DNA from: Copromyces sp. CBS 386.78
Taxonomy: Eukaryota > Ascomycota > Sordariomycetes > Sordariales > Sordariaceae
Reading direction: 5' to 3'
Assembly (NCBI GenBank): GCA_030685235.1
Contig: MU839167.1
Location: forward strand, 124,001-188,000
DNA: 64,000 nucleotides
The translations under genes and the position numbers were made by a program. The notes under the pieces are model-generated. The model saw only the letters and a program-made list of their open reading frames with translations. It was not told the origin of the DNA and made no database searches. Positions 46,309 to 57,353 of the stretch are shown one piece after another. Positions within the stretch are counted from its first letter, which is position 1, and each line of letters begins with the position of its first letter.

Positions 46309-46480
46309 TTTACGAAATAATTTATTATATCGATGCAGGAGTAGTAATCATTATAATAAATATACAGTAATATAAAGTGAGCTTGTTAAGGGTACTCGTA
46401 ATAAATTCATTTAAAGCGAATAGCATTTACAATCTAGTAGCAAGTATAGAGAAATAGTAAGAATTATATTCAAACGAAGA
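46309..46480. other. short decayed spacer
   Basis: No recognised content. Confidence 0.35.
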
Positions 46481-46484
46481 GGGC

Positions 46485-47560
46485 GGCTCCGCGGTAATAA
46501 TTTAATTAATTACGTCAATATTAACTACGTCCCTAAAAACGGTATTATAAAACTTTCTAAACCTAAGGTAGGCAAGTATAATTTTATTAGTCCCAAGTAG
46601 ATAGAATTCGGCGCAGGTTTTAAAACTTAGTAAATAGGGGTCTTACGCGTTCTTAACGTACGTAGCCCGGTAAAGTTCTAAATATTACTCGATAAAGATA
46701 GTTAGTATCTAGCTATAGCCGGCGCTAGCGTCGAAAGTCTAGGAAGTATAAGTACCCTAAACTCTACGTATCTAAGTAGCTAGAGCGGTATCGTAAGTAG
46801 AGGTATATAGCTTTAAAAGGGTATCGTCGTCCTAAAACCTAATAGTAGAAACATTATAACGACCGACTTCAAAGAAGACGAGGTCGCAATTAACAGCCTA
46901 GTTGAAAACTAAATAACATATTAAGGACAAGCTAGGAAAGTCTTCAGCTACGAGGTTCAACAACTAGACAATAACGGCGGCCGAAGTTGTATAGACAATT
47001 AGACCCAAGTTTAGGCTTAAGTTCAGGCTCAAGAGAGGCTTTATAATAATAGCGACCTAAACTTGAAAGCAGACTTGCTTTAGTCCTATCGAAGTCCTCA
47101 ATCGTAGTACTCGTAGATATCGAAGGTTATAAGAAAGAAGAAGGTCCCGTCGAGGTATTGGAGGTAGGCTAGCCTTAAGGGCGGCGAAGACACAAGTCGG
47201 AATAGCGTACATATAGACGGTAGAAGTCTAAGTCGGTAGGGTCGGGCAAGTAGTTTAGGTTTTAGCTCGGAATAAACCTTAATAGAGGCTAGGGTAAAAC
47301 TCGGGTATAGTAATAAAGTACCCGGACCGAGCGAATTGGATACGGTTAGAAATAAGGCCGATATTAAGTTAAAATAGCTCTAGGATAGTAAACAACCTAA
47401 GTAACAAGAAAAGTAGCAAGTGGAAGACAAGTAGAAAATAGTACAACCGATACAATTAAATATATTATAATTTTTGTAGCATGTACCTAAGTACCTCTAA
47501 TAGAAATTATTAACGGAAGGTACTGGTGTAGGTACGGTAGTACTTCTCCTACATTAGAGC
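46485..47560 (+). pseudogene. unidentified decayed gene
   Basis: One plus-strand frame runs from about 46498 to 47480 with stops that are almost all TAG/TAA in place of Gln/Trp. It reads 'YVPKNGIIKLSKPKVGKYNF', 'SLGSISTLNSTYLSS', 'KGIVVLKPNSRNIITTDFKE' and ends in a Gln/Glu/Lys-rich segment. I do not recognise the protein. Decay is milder than in the flanking elements, suggesting a former host gene or younger element. Confidence 0.4.
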
Positions 47561-47600
47561 TAAGTGGAAAGTACTAATAGGCGAGGTAAGGATACCTACC

Positions 47601-47641
47601 GGGGCTAGCGGGGAGCTAGGGGCCGGGGCTGGGGCCGGGGG
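47601..47641 (+). other. G-quadruplex-prone G-run cluster
   Basis: Six runs of at least four G (47601, 47610, 47619, 47625, 47631 and 47637) separated by 2-5 bases on the plus strand. This is very unusual in DNA that is otherwise AT-rich. Confidence 0.75.
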
Positions 47642-48314
47642 CTAAAGGTAAGAACCTTTATATTCCGGCTGTTATAATATTAAAATCTTAGAGACCGTAC
47701 GATACAGCCGTATTATTTTAGTATAGTAATTTATAATCTCAATATTATTCGGACAATCCACACCTAAAGCCCGGGCGCTTGCAACTAGTACTACCGCGGT
47801 TAATAAAAAGTCCGCTACCCCCCTTACTAATAGTACTAGGAGTTCTAGTAGTATAATCCTCGGTGGACACGGCCTTTAGTACGGTTGTAAGAGTTGGGAC
47901 CTGCCTCGGAAATAAGAGAAAAAATATAGTGTAATAGATAGGATTTTATAATGAGACCGGCATATACTGGATATTTAAGTAGGTAATACGTCTACTCGAA
48001 GCGTTGGTCCTAGGGCGCGATTCTAGCCTAGACGAGTAGAATATATAAAGTGCTAACTGTAGCGTTCGGAGCGGCCCGCTCGTCTTATAGGACGTCGACT
48101 GCTATTATAGAGGTATCGGTATGTGATTACTATATGCAGGTACTACTTCTATACTTGGGTAGTTAACAAGCTTTGGGGGGTGTTTATTACGAATTAAAGT
48201 TTTTTTATTTAAGAGATACCCTAGATACAGGGCACCCACTTTTGTTGGTTAGGTGTGGATTGACCTCGCTAACGATTAATAGGGTCCCGTCTAAGGATTG
48301 TAACGGAATGGGCT
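47642..48314. other. mixed DNA, nothing recognised
   Basis: Less decayed than average. Short frames only; no homology recognised. Confidence 0.35.
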
Positions 48315-48319
48315 AATAT

Positions 48320-48606
48320 TGTCAAATTAGCACGTAGGGTAGAAATTAAAAGGTATATAGTAAAAGGTAATTAATTCTAATAATCCTTATCTCTATCCTT
48401 CTCGAAAGTTACTAGGGTTTAAATATAAAATCCAAGGATATTAGGAGGCTAATCCTTATATAGTAATATCGTTAGATAGTTCAAATATCGAATCATAAAT
48501 ATAAGGGGATCTCTACACCGTATATACAATTATAAGGTTATTTAAATAAGGAGGCACATACTAGACTAGAAGTCTAACTATCTATATACACTCTAATAAT
48601 TTAATA
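48320..48606 (-). repeat. 3' LTR of the copia element
   Basis: 287 bp, homologous to 54025-54312. The left edge still reads TGTCAAATTAGCACG, whereas the matching edge of the other LTR is TATTAAATTAGTATA. Confidence 0.9.
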
Positions 48607-48649
48607 TACCCCCTCAACTAAAGATTTTAAAGCAAAATTAGAGAGAAAA

Positions 48650-49919
48650 TAACCGTTAAATATATAAAACTATTCTCAGATCTTAATCGTCTACTACGTC
48701 TAGATCTAGCATAAAATCCTTATTTTAATCCTTCTTATCTTTTAAAATATCTTTAATAATTTCTATTCCTAATATTCTTCTAAATTCTATATATTTATCT
48801 ACTAGTAAGATTTTTATTAGATTATTTACTAGTATCTTCTTTATTTTACAATAATCGACTTTAATAAATCCTTTTTAAATTTCCTATTATAATTAGTAAT
48901 TATAAATATTAATATAGCGCAACTTAGTAATTAGGTTATTATTTTCAATAGTAATAAAGTAGATTGTTTATTAATTATTATATTAGATCGTAGGAGTTAG
49001 ATTAGCAAGGTTTATTAATCTCTTAACTAGTCTAACTGTAAAGATCGCTTCTTTAGCAACGAATCCTAAAGTTAATAATTCTATTTCTATTATTAAAGTT
49101 ATAATTATCGTTTACTTAGTAGCTCCTTAATATATAAATCCCCTAAATAATTTAATTATAAAGCCTTATAAACTCTTATAATCGAAGCGGTTATTTATAA
49201 AGGAAGTATTTAATATTACTTCGAATATATTACCACTCCTTAAAGCTATAGCGAATTTTCTAATAATATAAAGGTAGTATAATACTTTATTTATAGCCTT
49301 ATAATAATTTAGCCTAGGGTTATAATAATAATAAACTAATTTACTTATTACGAAGGCGATATCTAATCTAATAATAATTGTAGTATATAATATAGAGCCG
49401 ATCTTAACTTAATATTAATAAATAAATTTCTTTAAAGCTTTATTCTTATAAGGTATTAACTCCTAATTAATTATAAGAATAAAAATAGTATATTAATTGT
49501 TAATAATGGCCTAAATCGTTTTAAAATATAATTATTAAGATAATTATATTTTCTTTTACTCTCAATTCCTAATTATTTCGATACTAAAGAACTATTATAA
49601 TTTATCTCTTCTAATAAAATAATACCGTTATTTTAGGTCGGCTATATATTATTTAGCTTCTACCTCTCGTCTTTTAGGATAAGCGAAGACAATATCATTT
49701 ATATAGTAGAAAATAAAAATACCGTTTTTAATAAAAATATAAAGTTCTTTAAGGATAAGTTTAAAATTATTATCGGTAAAAATATTAATTAATTTTTATT
49801 GCTATAATAATAGTAATTTTCGTAATTTGTAAAATATTTTGTAAAATCGTAAAACTTTACCTTCTTTCTAATACCCTAGCGGCATTTTTATAAAGACTTT
49901 TTTATTAAAGTTAGCGTTA
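48650..49919 (-). pseudogene. copia reverse transcriptase and RNase H relic
   Basis: Minus strand near 49800-49640 reads 'FKLILKELYIFIKNGIFIFY' then 'YINDIVFAYPKRREVEA'. The copia catalytic block (YVDDI) has lost the first Asp to Asn. 'LKIGSILYTTIIIRLDIAFV' near 49380 matches the family's Y-x-x-x-VGSL-Y-x-x-x-x-TRPDI block that links RT to RNase H. The RNase H region follows to about 48700. The N-terminal part of RT lies to the right of the solo LTR insertion. Confidence 0.75.
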
Positions 49920-50170
49920 ACAAATATCACGGGGCAACACCGTTGGGGGTGAGGTAGGATAAACGTAGTTGTACGAGGAAGGAAAGAAGGAGGAGGGAGG
50001 AGTGCGGTCTGGATATAGGGCAGGCTGTGCCGTGCCCAGGATCCAGGACCGAGGCCCACTGGTGCATGCGTGCGATCTCATTGGCCAATGGCCAATGGGC
50101 TCGACTGGCTATGCCTAGTCGTGCACGCAGTACCCAGTAGTGCCATCACAGGTAATCCTGTGATAACAAA
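49920..50170. mobile_element. solo LTR nested in the copia element
   Basis: The 241-bp segment 49925-50165 starts TATCACGGGG and ends CCTGTGATA (ancestral TGTCAC...GTGACA). It is flanked by a perfect 5-bp duplication, ACAAA (49920-49924 and 50166-50170). It is GC-rich with normal CpA content apart from its very ends, in strong contrast to the copia DNA on both sides. It contains the palindrome-like ATTGGCCAATGGCCAATGGG. The full-length parent is not in the window. Confidence 0.8.
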
Positions 50171-53100
50171 GGTATTAACTACGTCGTATTATATAAATTT
50201 AAAATTAAAACAAATAGCGATAGCTATAATAATTCGGAAAGAGCGCCTAACAAATATTAAAATATACGTTTCTTATCCTATCTTTTACTACTAATCTCCT
50301 TATACGACGAATCTTGCCTTAACCTTTTTAAATTTACTATTTTTAAAAAACTTATATAAGTATACCTATATATAATCGAGGATTTATTTACTTCGAACCT
50401 TAGGCTCGTTACTATCGACTTCGACCTAAGTCTTTATTTCTTAATAACTTTTCAAATATTCTTATTCAATATTAAGGAATTACTATCGAAAAAGGGAATT
50501 ATTAAAGTTTCGATATTATTTTAATAATAATAAAAGGTTATACTAATATATAGTATTAAATTTATCGTTTTTAATAAGGCGGTTAAATTAGGCTTTCATA
50601 ATAATATCCCCTTTATAAAGGGCGGTAAGCTAATATAGACGGCCGGCGTTAAACGCTACCTTCTAAGGGGTAAAACCTTCTATAATAATATCCTTTAAGT
50701 AGTTATTTTAAAAGAGATTAAAAAAGAAGGATAATAGAAGTAGTATATTAAGAAGAAAAGGATAATTAAGGATATAATTAAATAATATTTTTATCGCATT
50801 ATAACATTCTATTCCCTACATTTCCTTATCGTCTTCCTAATCTACTAGTAAAGTAAAAAGTCGTTTTAAAAGTTCGTTTATATTAATATCTTCAAAATCC
50901 ATTCGGCTACTAAAATAATTATAAATTTCTTAAAATTAATCGATTTATATAAATAAATTTGTAAATTCGTCAAAAGTAATCTTAAAAATAATTCTTTCCT
51001 TTAATACGTCCTTTATAAAAGTAATATCTTCATTAAAAATTATATTTCTTATATTAATTATTTAATTAATATAAAAGTTCCAAATTCGATAAATAGAAGA
51101 GGATAAATACCTAATAAAATAGCTAATCCATACCTTTAAATTATATTTCTTTCGCCTTTCTTTCTTAAACTAAGCGGTAGCAATTATAGTATAAACTTTA
51201 CAATTATAAACCCTAAAATATAACAAATCTAATTTACGTAGAATTATAAAACCGTATTAGCGGACAATAATTATATAAAAATATTTATATAAGGATTTCT
51301 AATTATAGAAGTAACAAAGGGATTTATTAACGAAATATACAACTACAAAAGTAATTTCTAACTATATATTTTCTAAAATCTTTAAACTCTAAACCATTAC
51401 CCTCCCTTTCTCTTTAATTATACCTCTTAAACGTTTAACCCCACTATTTTAAATTTAAGTATTAAATATGTAAACTTCGACTTAAACTCTTCTAATAGCG
51501 AAGAAATCTTTTATAATTTAAAATCTAATAATTTCGTTATTATATTCAACGTATTATAGTTTAATATTATATTAATTTTCAAAAATAATAAATAAATCGG
51601 TTAAAATAATAATAAGAGATACTACTATCCTATCTTTAAAGTAATAATCCTAAATATAGCCGGTATACTGATAAATAATAAATATAATACTAATATAACC
51701 TATTTTATTAAATTCGAAATTAAAGAAATCGATAGCTAGTCTTTCCCCTAGGCTATTACCTTATAATTTATACTATCGTATAATTTACTATTTAATCTTT
51801 AAAATAATATATATATTATATTAAATAATTAATAGTCCCTTAAAATATATTCCCTTAATATTATACAAATAATTAAGTATTTAAAGACTATAATAATTAA
51901 AGCAATAATACGAAAAGTAATTACTCTTCTTATAATATTTATAACCGGTATAGGAATTAAATTAATTCTTTCTTATAAAGAAATTAGCCCGTATTTTAAT
52001 AAGGGGGAGATCTTCGAAAATTATTTGACCGTATTATATAAATAATTTATAAAAGAGCGTATAATTTAGGGATTATAGGCAATTATTAGGTAGTTTATAA
52101 TCCCAATAATACCCTTACCGTTATAAAAGTTAGAAAAATACGAAATTAATTATAAAATCTAATATAAAGGCTACATCCTTCAACCTTAACCTCCTTAAAC
52201 CGTTCTTCCCTTAAATAGTAATATCGATCGTTCTATACCCTTAAATTAGTATAATTAAATTACTAACCTAAAGAACTTCTTTATAAAGAGTTTATCGAAA
52301 TAAAATAAAGCGGGAAATCTCGTTAAAGATGTATATCAAACTTCTAAAGTCGAAAATCGTATAATTCTTAAATAAATAAATCGTATCCTCGGCTTCCCCT
52401 ATTTAAAAGGCTACCTAATTAATATTAAAAGTAATATAATAAACGCCTTTATATATAGGTCAATTTTAAGAATTATCGTTATTAATATTATTAGTTTTTT
52501 AATCCGCTTAATAATTTTCGTTACTACTAAGGTCGTTACTAAATTCCTTTATAAGAGGAGTATTATACTACTTTACTAATTGCTTATAAAGGACTTTAAT
52601 TTTACAGCGAAATTAATTATTAATTTAAAGATTCTTCTTGATAGTCTTATAAATATCCTAATTTCCTTTCTAATTAGCTTTTACTAAATAAGGGAAAAGA
52701 TACTAATATTTCTTAAGTAAATAGATACTTCGTTTACAAATTTTGTAGCGAGGAGAAGATTCGGCTAAATTAATTCGTTTCCTCTTATTTTAATTTGGCT
52801 TATTTTAATAGGAGTTCTTATTATTAATTTTACTTTTATTTAAGGTTAGTCTAGATCCGAAGCCTCCCCTCTTAATATTTTGAATTTTATTCGTTAATAT
52901 AGTAGAAATCTTTTTATATACTCCTATTCTTCGAAAGTCTTTAAAGACTATATAAAAATCTAATATATTCTCTTTAATTTAAACGAAGTAATGATAGCTA
53001 ATACCGGCTATTTATAAGGGGCGGACCGTATTAAAATATATAAGTAGGTCGTTAAATTAGGCGTTAATTTAAGTAGCTTTAAAGATTTTATAGCGTTTAA

Positions 53101-53980
53101 CTAATATTATAAGAATATTCTATCCGTTAATCTACTTTATTATACCTTCTTTAAGTACTTTATTAAAAATTTTAAAATAGTTGTAGTAAACCCGACGAAT
53201 ATTTATTTAAATATTAATAGGGCGGTAGTTATATATTCGTCTAAAAGTAATAAACTAAATTAAAGTTAGTTTTAAAGCTTCGAAAGCGCTAGCCTTCAAT
53301 TTAAAATTAACGGTCTTTTATATCCAAACTCTAATCTTATTATTATAAAATTTGAAATCGCTAATAATTTTATACTATAAGCTATTAGAATTTTAATCGT
53401 TAAGGAGCTAATTTTTACTAATTTAAGTAAAATTAATCGGAGATACTAATAGGTCTTTAATCCAATCCTTAATAAATTTACTAATAATTTTAGTAATATA
53501 AGGTACTTAAGTACCTTTTTAAATACCCGAATTAGTAGAAATCGTTATTAAGGGTATTACTATAGAAAATAACGCTATTACTCGGGTTATAAGGCGAAGA
53601 GTAAATACGGTAGTAAAAGAGTAATTAATATTATCTACTCCTTTAGAAGTATTTAAATAAACGTATCGAAGGGTACCGTTTTTCAACTTTATAATATTTA
53701 CTTATAGTAAGGCAATATAGGTAATTACCGTAATAAAGAGAAGATATAAGGATAGGGATTATTTATTAAAGATAAGGGTTAGTTTTCTACCTAGGAAGTA
53801 ATCAATTAATTAATACCCTTCGGCGAAATTAAAAAACTCGTTTTCCCAATCCCTATACTTATTAGGTATATTAAAATAAGGACGGGAAATTTTAATAGAA
53901 GAGTTGGTAGTAGGAAGAGTCATTATAATTATTTTAATTAATAATACTAATATAGAAAGTAAGTAAAATAGAAGTGCTTT
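50171..53980 (-). pseudogene. copia gag to RT N-terminus relic
   Basis: Decayed coding DNA. Near 52720 the minus frame reads 'PRYKICKRSIYLLKKYWYLF', resembling the gag zinc knuckle C-x2-C-x4-H-x4-C followed by W-x-L-x-P, with His and one Cys changed. Integrase should lie at about 51-52.4 kb; I could not pick out its catalytic triad with certainty. Confidence 0.55.
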
Positions 53981-54024
53981 TAAATAATCTCGTAGTATAA
54001 CGATACAACACTTAAACTATTAAT

Positions 54025-54312
54025 TATTAAATTAGTATATAGGGTGGAAATTAAAAGGTATATAATAAAAGGTAATTAATTCTAATAATCTTTATCTCTA
54101 TCCTTCTCGAAAGTTACCAGGGTTTAAATACAAGATCTAGGAATATTGGGAGGCTAGTCCTCATACGGTAATATCGTTAAACAATTCAGATATCGAATTA
54201 TGAATATGAGGGGATCTCTGTACCACATATGCAGTATATGAGGTTATCTAGACAGGGAGGCACATACTAGACCAGAAGTCTGGCCATCCATACACACCCT
54301 GATAATCTGACA
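54025..54312 (-). repeat. 5' LTR of the copia element
   Basis: 288 bp. The outer (right) ~150 bases retain CpA, for example CATACTAGACCAGAAGTCTGGCCATCC in part and CCCTGATAATCTGACA, while the inner edge is converted. Confidence 0.9.
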
Positions 54313-54317
54313 GATGT

Positions 54318-55079
54318 CGGTCTATGGTACAGGGATCCAAATACCCGTAACCTAAATCTGCAAGGTACCCGGTTCAATGACGGAGAAAAAGCCGAAAAGA
54401 ACCAATGGTCAGTGCTCGTAAACAAAGTTTTTTTTGTTTTTTTTTTTCCATCGATCGCTTCCATGTCCACTTCTTTCCACTTTCGTTCCCCTGTCGCTGT
54501 CTTCCTCTGCAACCACTCCACTACCGGCGTCGGGTTGAGGTCCGCGGTCCAAGGTCCGGGATACCTAGAGGTACGTTACAGAGACAACATCACGACCACC
54601 ACCACCACAACACACAACCGAGAAGCTATGGACGTGATATCTGAATAGCGTCGGAACTTGGGTGCAAACCTCTTTGTCATGCATTCAGGTTTCTAGGTAC
54701 CTTGCTGAGCTTTCTCTTTGCCGAAAACCCGAGCATGACCTCTTTGGAAGTCTGGCCTTTGAGTCTTTGACAAAACTGAATGGGCCGGGAAATTGGAGGG
54801 TGGTATCTCTAGACTCTAGTAGCAAAGTCCATGATGGTCTGGTTTATGACCATGTTCTCGCCAAGGTACTTTGAGATTCTCTAACGACAAACCCATCCAA
54901 CTTAAGGTAGGTAGCTACTTACGATCCTAGGACGCCGACAAGATGGCTAGAGGTAGAGCTTTCTATTTAACCAGCCACCAAGTCCGCTCTCCTTCGCCCA
55001 AAAAGCTCTCGGTGTCATCCAGGTCCAAGTCGTTCTTTACCCATTCCGGTCCTTTCAGGTCCAGTCACTCTTTTCCACC
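54318..55079 (+). promoter_or_regulatory. upstream region of the LysM pseudogene
   Basis: Balanced composition. TCTATTTAA at 54962-54970, about 110 bases before the ATG, is a possible TATA-like box. The start context is CCACCATGA, close to the fungal optimum. A T-rich tract and a (CCA/CAC)n run (54590-54612) lie further upstream. Short open frames here look fortuitous. Confidence 0.45.
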
Positions 55080-55280
55080 ATGAAGTCGTCTCCTGTCGCC
55101 GTCGTCCTTACCGCCCTTGGCCTTGCCGCCGGAGCGCAGGCTTACTTGGCTGATCCGCCCACGACCGCCGCCCCCAACACTATCGAGAATTGCTCCAACT
55201 GGGCTAAGGCCGATCAGACCTCAACATGCGAGGACATGGCCGAATACAACTAGATTACCGTAGCCCAGCTCAAGAAATGG

Positions 55281-55340
55281 GTAAGTCAAAAGCTCCAGTA
55301 GATGCAGCCAACAAATAAACTGACTAGACTATCTTGATAG
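55281..55340 (+). other. spliceosomal intron of the LysM pseudogene
   Basis: GTAAGT donor, CTGACTAG branch region, GATAG acceptor, 60 bp, phase 0. The flanking codons TGG|AAC reconstitute the WNP motif typical of LysM modules. Confidence 0.85.
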
Positions 55341-55795
55341 AACCCGTTTCTATCCGCCTCTTACTCTTTCGTCGTCGGCCAGTCCTACTACACCGAGACG
55401 AACTAGGGCATTCCCAATGAGGAGGAGGAGGAGCCCGAGATTACCACTATAGCCCCTGCAATCCCGACCACCACTACTTCTATTGGTAACGGCGTCGTCA
55501 CCCCTACGCCGACCTAAGAAGGTATGATCAAGGATTGCAATAAGTTCTACTTCGTCGCTAGCGGATAGGGTTACGCTACGGTCCAATCGCTTTACAGTCT
55601 CTCCTTTGCTGACTTCTACCGCTAGAACCCTACCGTCGGCGCTAACTGCGAGACCCTTTGGGCCAACACTAATATTTGCGTCGGCGTCATCGGCGCGACC
55701 GGTACTTCGTCCGTCCCCGCTACCACTACTACTTCGACCGCAGGAAATAGCATTGCTACGCCGTTGCCCACCTAGGCCGGTATAATCCAGAACTA

Positions 55796-56740
55796 CAGTA
55801 AAGACCCTAGTTGTGGCAACCCCTAAAATCCGGGCAAAGGGGTTGTTGGAACAGGGGGTGTTGCTGGGACTACCATAGTGGGAAAATCTGTTTCCAGACA
55901 TTAATTGTGGTTATTAGACAATAAGGACAATTAATGTTTAGAAACTAACGCATCTTTTGTATAGTGGGTAAGTGTTGTATTATAGTGGCCTTGTATTTGG
56001 AGCTGGGTTGGGTCCGAAATCCGAAATTTCTTAAAGTTTCGAAGTCTAACTCCTACCTTCCTCCCTATATATCGTTCTTCCTATTTATTAATAGAAATAA
56101 TCAACCTTCCTTCTAGAAATAACTAAATAGCTTAGTGGCTAAGTGGTTATTGAAGTAGTGCTTCATCGTGACATGCTCTGTTCGATTCTTGTTCGTGACA
56201 AATTTTTTGAAGTTATTTAAATTTCTATTCTAACTTGGAAATTCTGGCGTTAAATACCGACCTCAGTCTCCAGTGCTCGCCTTCAACTTAGTAGCCCTTA
56301 AAAGGCCTACTAAAGTATAGAAGGTAATACCCTATACTTTTGCCTTTTAGGGGCTTGGGAGATAATTAATATTTGGAAAGCAATTACTATTTTTTAAATA
56401 TTGGTTGTTTGATAGATAACTAATGTTTAGACTTAGGGTTTCCCGCTTCGGTAGGGTAGGGTGCACGGGCCGTACTACTAAAACTACCTAAAAAAAGCCT
56501 ATGCCCAAACTTTTATCCCCCGCTATAAGACTATGCTAACCCTAACCCTACGCTTTCTACTAACTTTCAACCCCCCAAAATTTCACCTTCCTATACAAAT
56601 TTACGAGCAAATTTTCATTTTTTTGTTACTAATTGTAGAGTTGCGCTTATATAGCAAAAAAATGAAAATTTCGCTCTGGGGGTTATTGTAACAGGGGGGG
56701 TTGCTCGAACTGGGGGGTGCTGGAACAAGGGTCTTTACTA
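55796..56740. mobile_element. TA-flanked MITE (family 1) inserted in LysM module 3
   Basis: Left end CAGTAAAGACCCTAGTT; the right end is its inverted copy GGGTCTTTACTA with one C-to-T at the tip. The target duplication is TA (55794-55795 and 56741-56742). Removing the element and one TA keeps the LysM reading frame across the joint. It hosts the nested element 55873-56451; without that it is 364 bp. Non-coding. The TA duplication points to Tc1/mariner/pogo-type mobilisation. Confidence 0.85.
55873..56451. mobile_element. TA-flanked MITE (family 2), copy A, nested in family 1
   Basis: 579 bp. Left end CCATAGTGGGAAA, right end TTTCCCGCTTCGG; the two pair imperfectly. TA duplications at 55871-55872 and 56452-56453. 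It is colinear with copy B (56783-57353), with mainly transition differences. Contains a tRNA-like stretch (A-box-like TAGCTTAGTGG at 56128, B-box-like GTTCGATTC at 56180). Confidence 0.85.
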
Positions 56741-56782
56741 TATAATAAGTTCTATTTCGTAGCCGGCGGCTAGGACTGCCTA

Positions 56783-57353
56783 CCATAGTGGGAAAATCTG
56801 TTTCTAAATATTAATTGTAGTTATTAAACAATAAGGACAATTAATGTCTGGAAACCAACGCATTTTTTATATAGGGGGTAAGCGCTATACTATAGTAGCC
56901 TTATATTTCGAGCTAGGTTGGGTCCGAAATCCGAAATTTCTTAAAGTCTTAAAGTCCAATTCCTACCTTCCTCCTTAAATATCGCTCTTCCCCTTTATCA
57001 ACGAAAATAATTAACCTTCCTTCTAGAAATAATTAAATAGCTTAGTGGCCAAATAGTTATTAAAGTAGTACTTTATCGTAATATACTCTATTCGATTCCT
57101 ATTCGTAACCAATTTTTTGAAGCTATTCTGACAGCCGACTTCCAATTTCCGAAATACCGGTTACCTTAGTAGCTCTTCAAAGGCCTAGTACCCTAAAAAG
57201 TGCTATAGGTACTGGAGTATAGAAGATAAGGCCCTATACTTTTGCCTACTGAGGGCCTAGGAGATAATTAATATTTGGAAAGCAATTATTATTTTCTAAA
57301 TATTGGTTATTTATTAGACAACTAATGTTTAAACTTAGGGTTTCCCGCTTCGG
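56783..57353. mobile_element. TA-flanked MITE (family 2), copy B, in LysM module 3
   Basis: 571 bp with the same ends as copy A. TA duplications at 56781-56782 and 57354-57355. It lies 42 bases after the family 1 element and interrupts the same LysM module. Removing it with one TA leaves the reading frame intact. More converted than copy A, and the tRNA-like B box is partly lost. Confidence 0.9.

Larger units (their letters stand above)
48320..54312 (-). mobile_element. Ty1/copia retrotransposon, complete but RIP-inactivated
   Basis: LTRs are 48320-48606 (287 bp) and 54025-54312 (288 bp). The ancestral ends were TGTCA...TGACA. Flanks are AATAT (48315-48319) and GATGT (54313-54317), identical if the left copy suffered two G-to-A changes. 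Orientation is minus: the polypurine tract GAGGGGGTA (complement at 48607-48615) borders the left LTR and gag lies at the right. Domain order from the right is gag, then the integrase region, then RT and RNase H at the left, the copia order. It is interrupted by a solo LTR at 49925-50165. Confidence 0.9.

Noticed and set aside
55350..55901. 183-codon minus-strand frame
   Set aside because: Antisense of LysM modules 1-2. The plus strand has a signal peptide, intron and domain pattern.
56530..56550. Telomere-like CTAACCCTAACCCT
   Set aside because: Only two units, inside a MITE, with no array. A similar single unit occurs in the MULE 5' end. Not evidence of a telomere.
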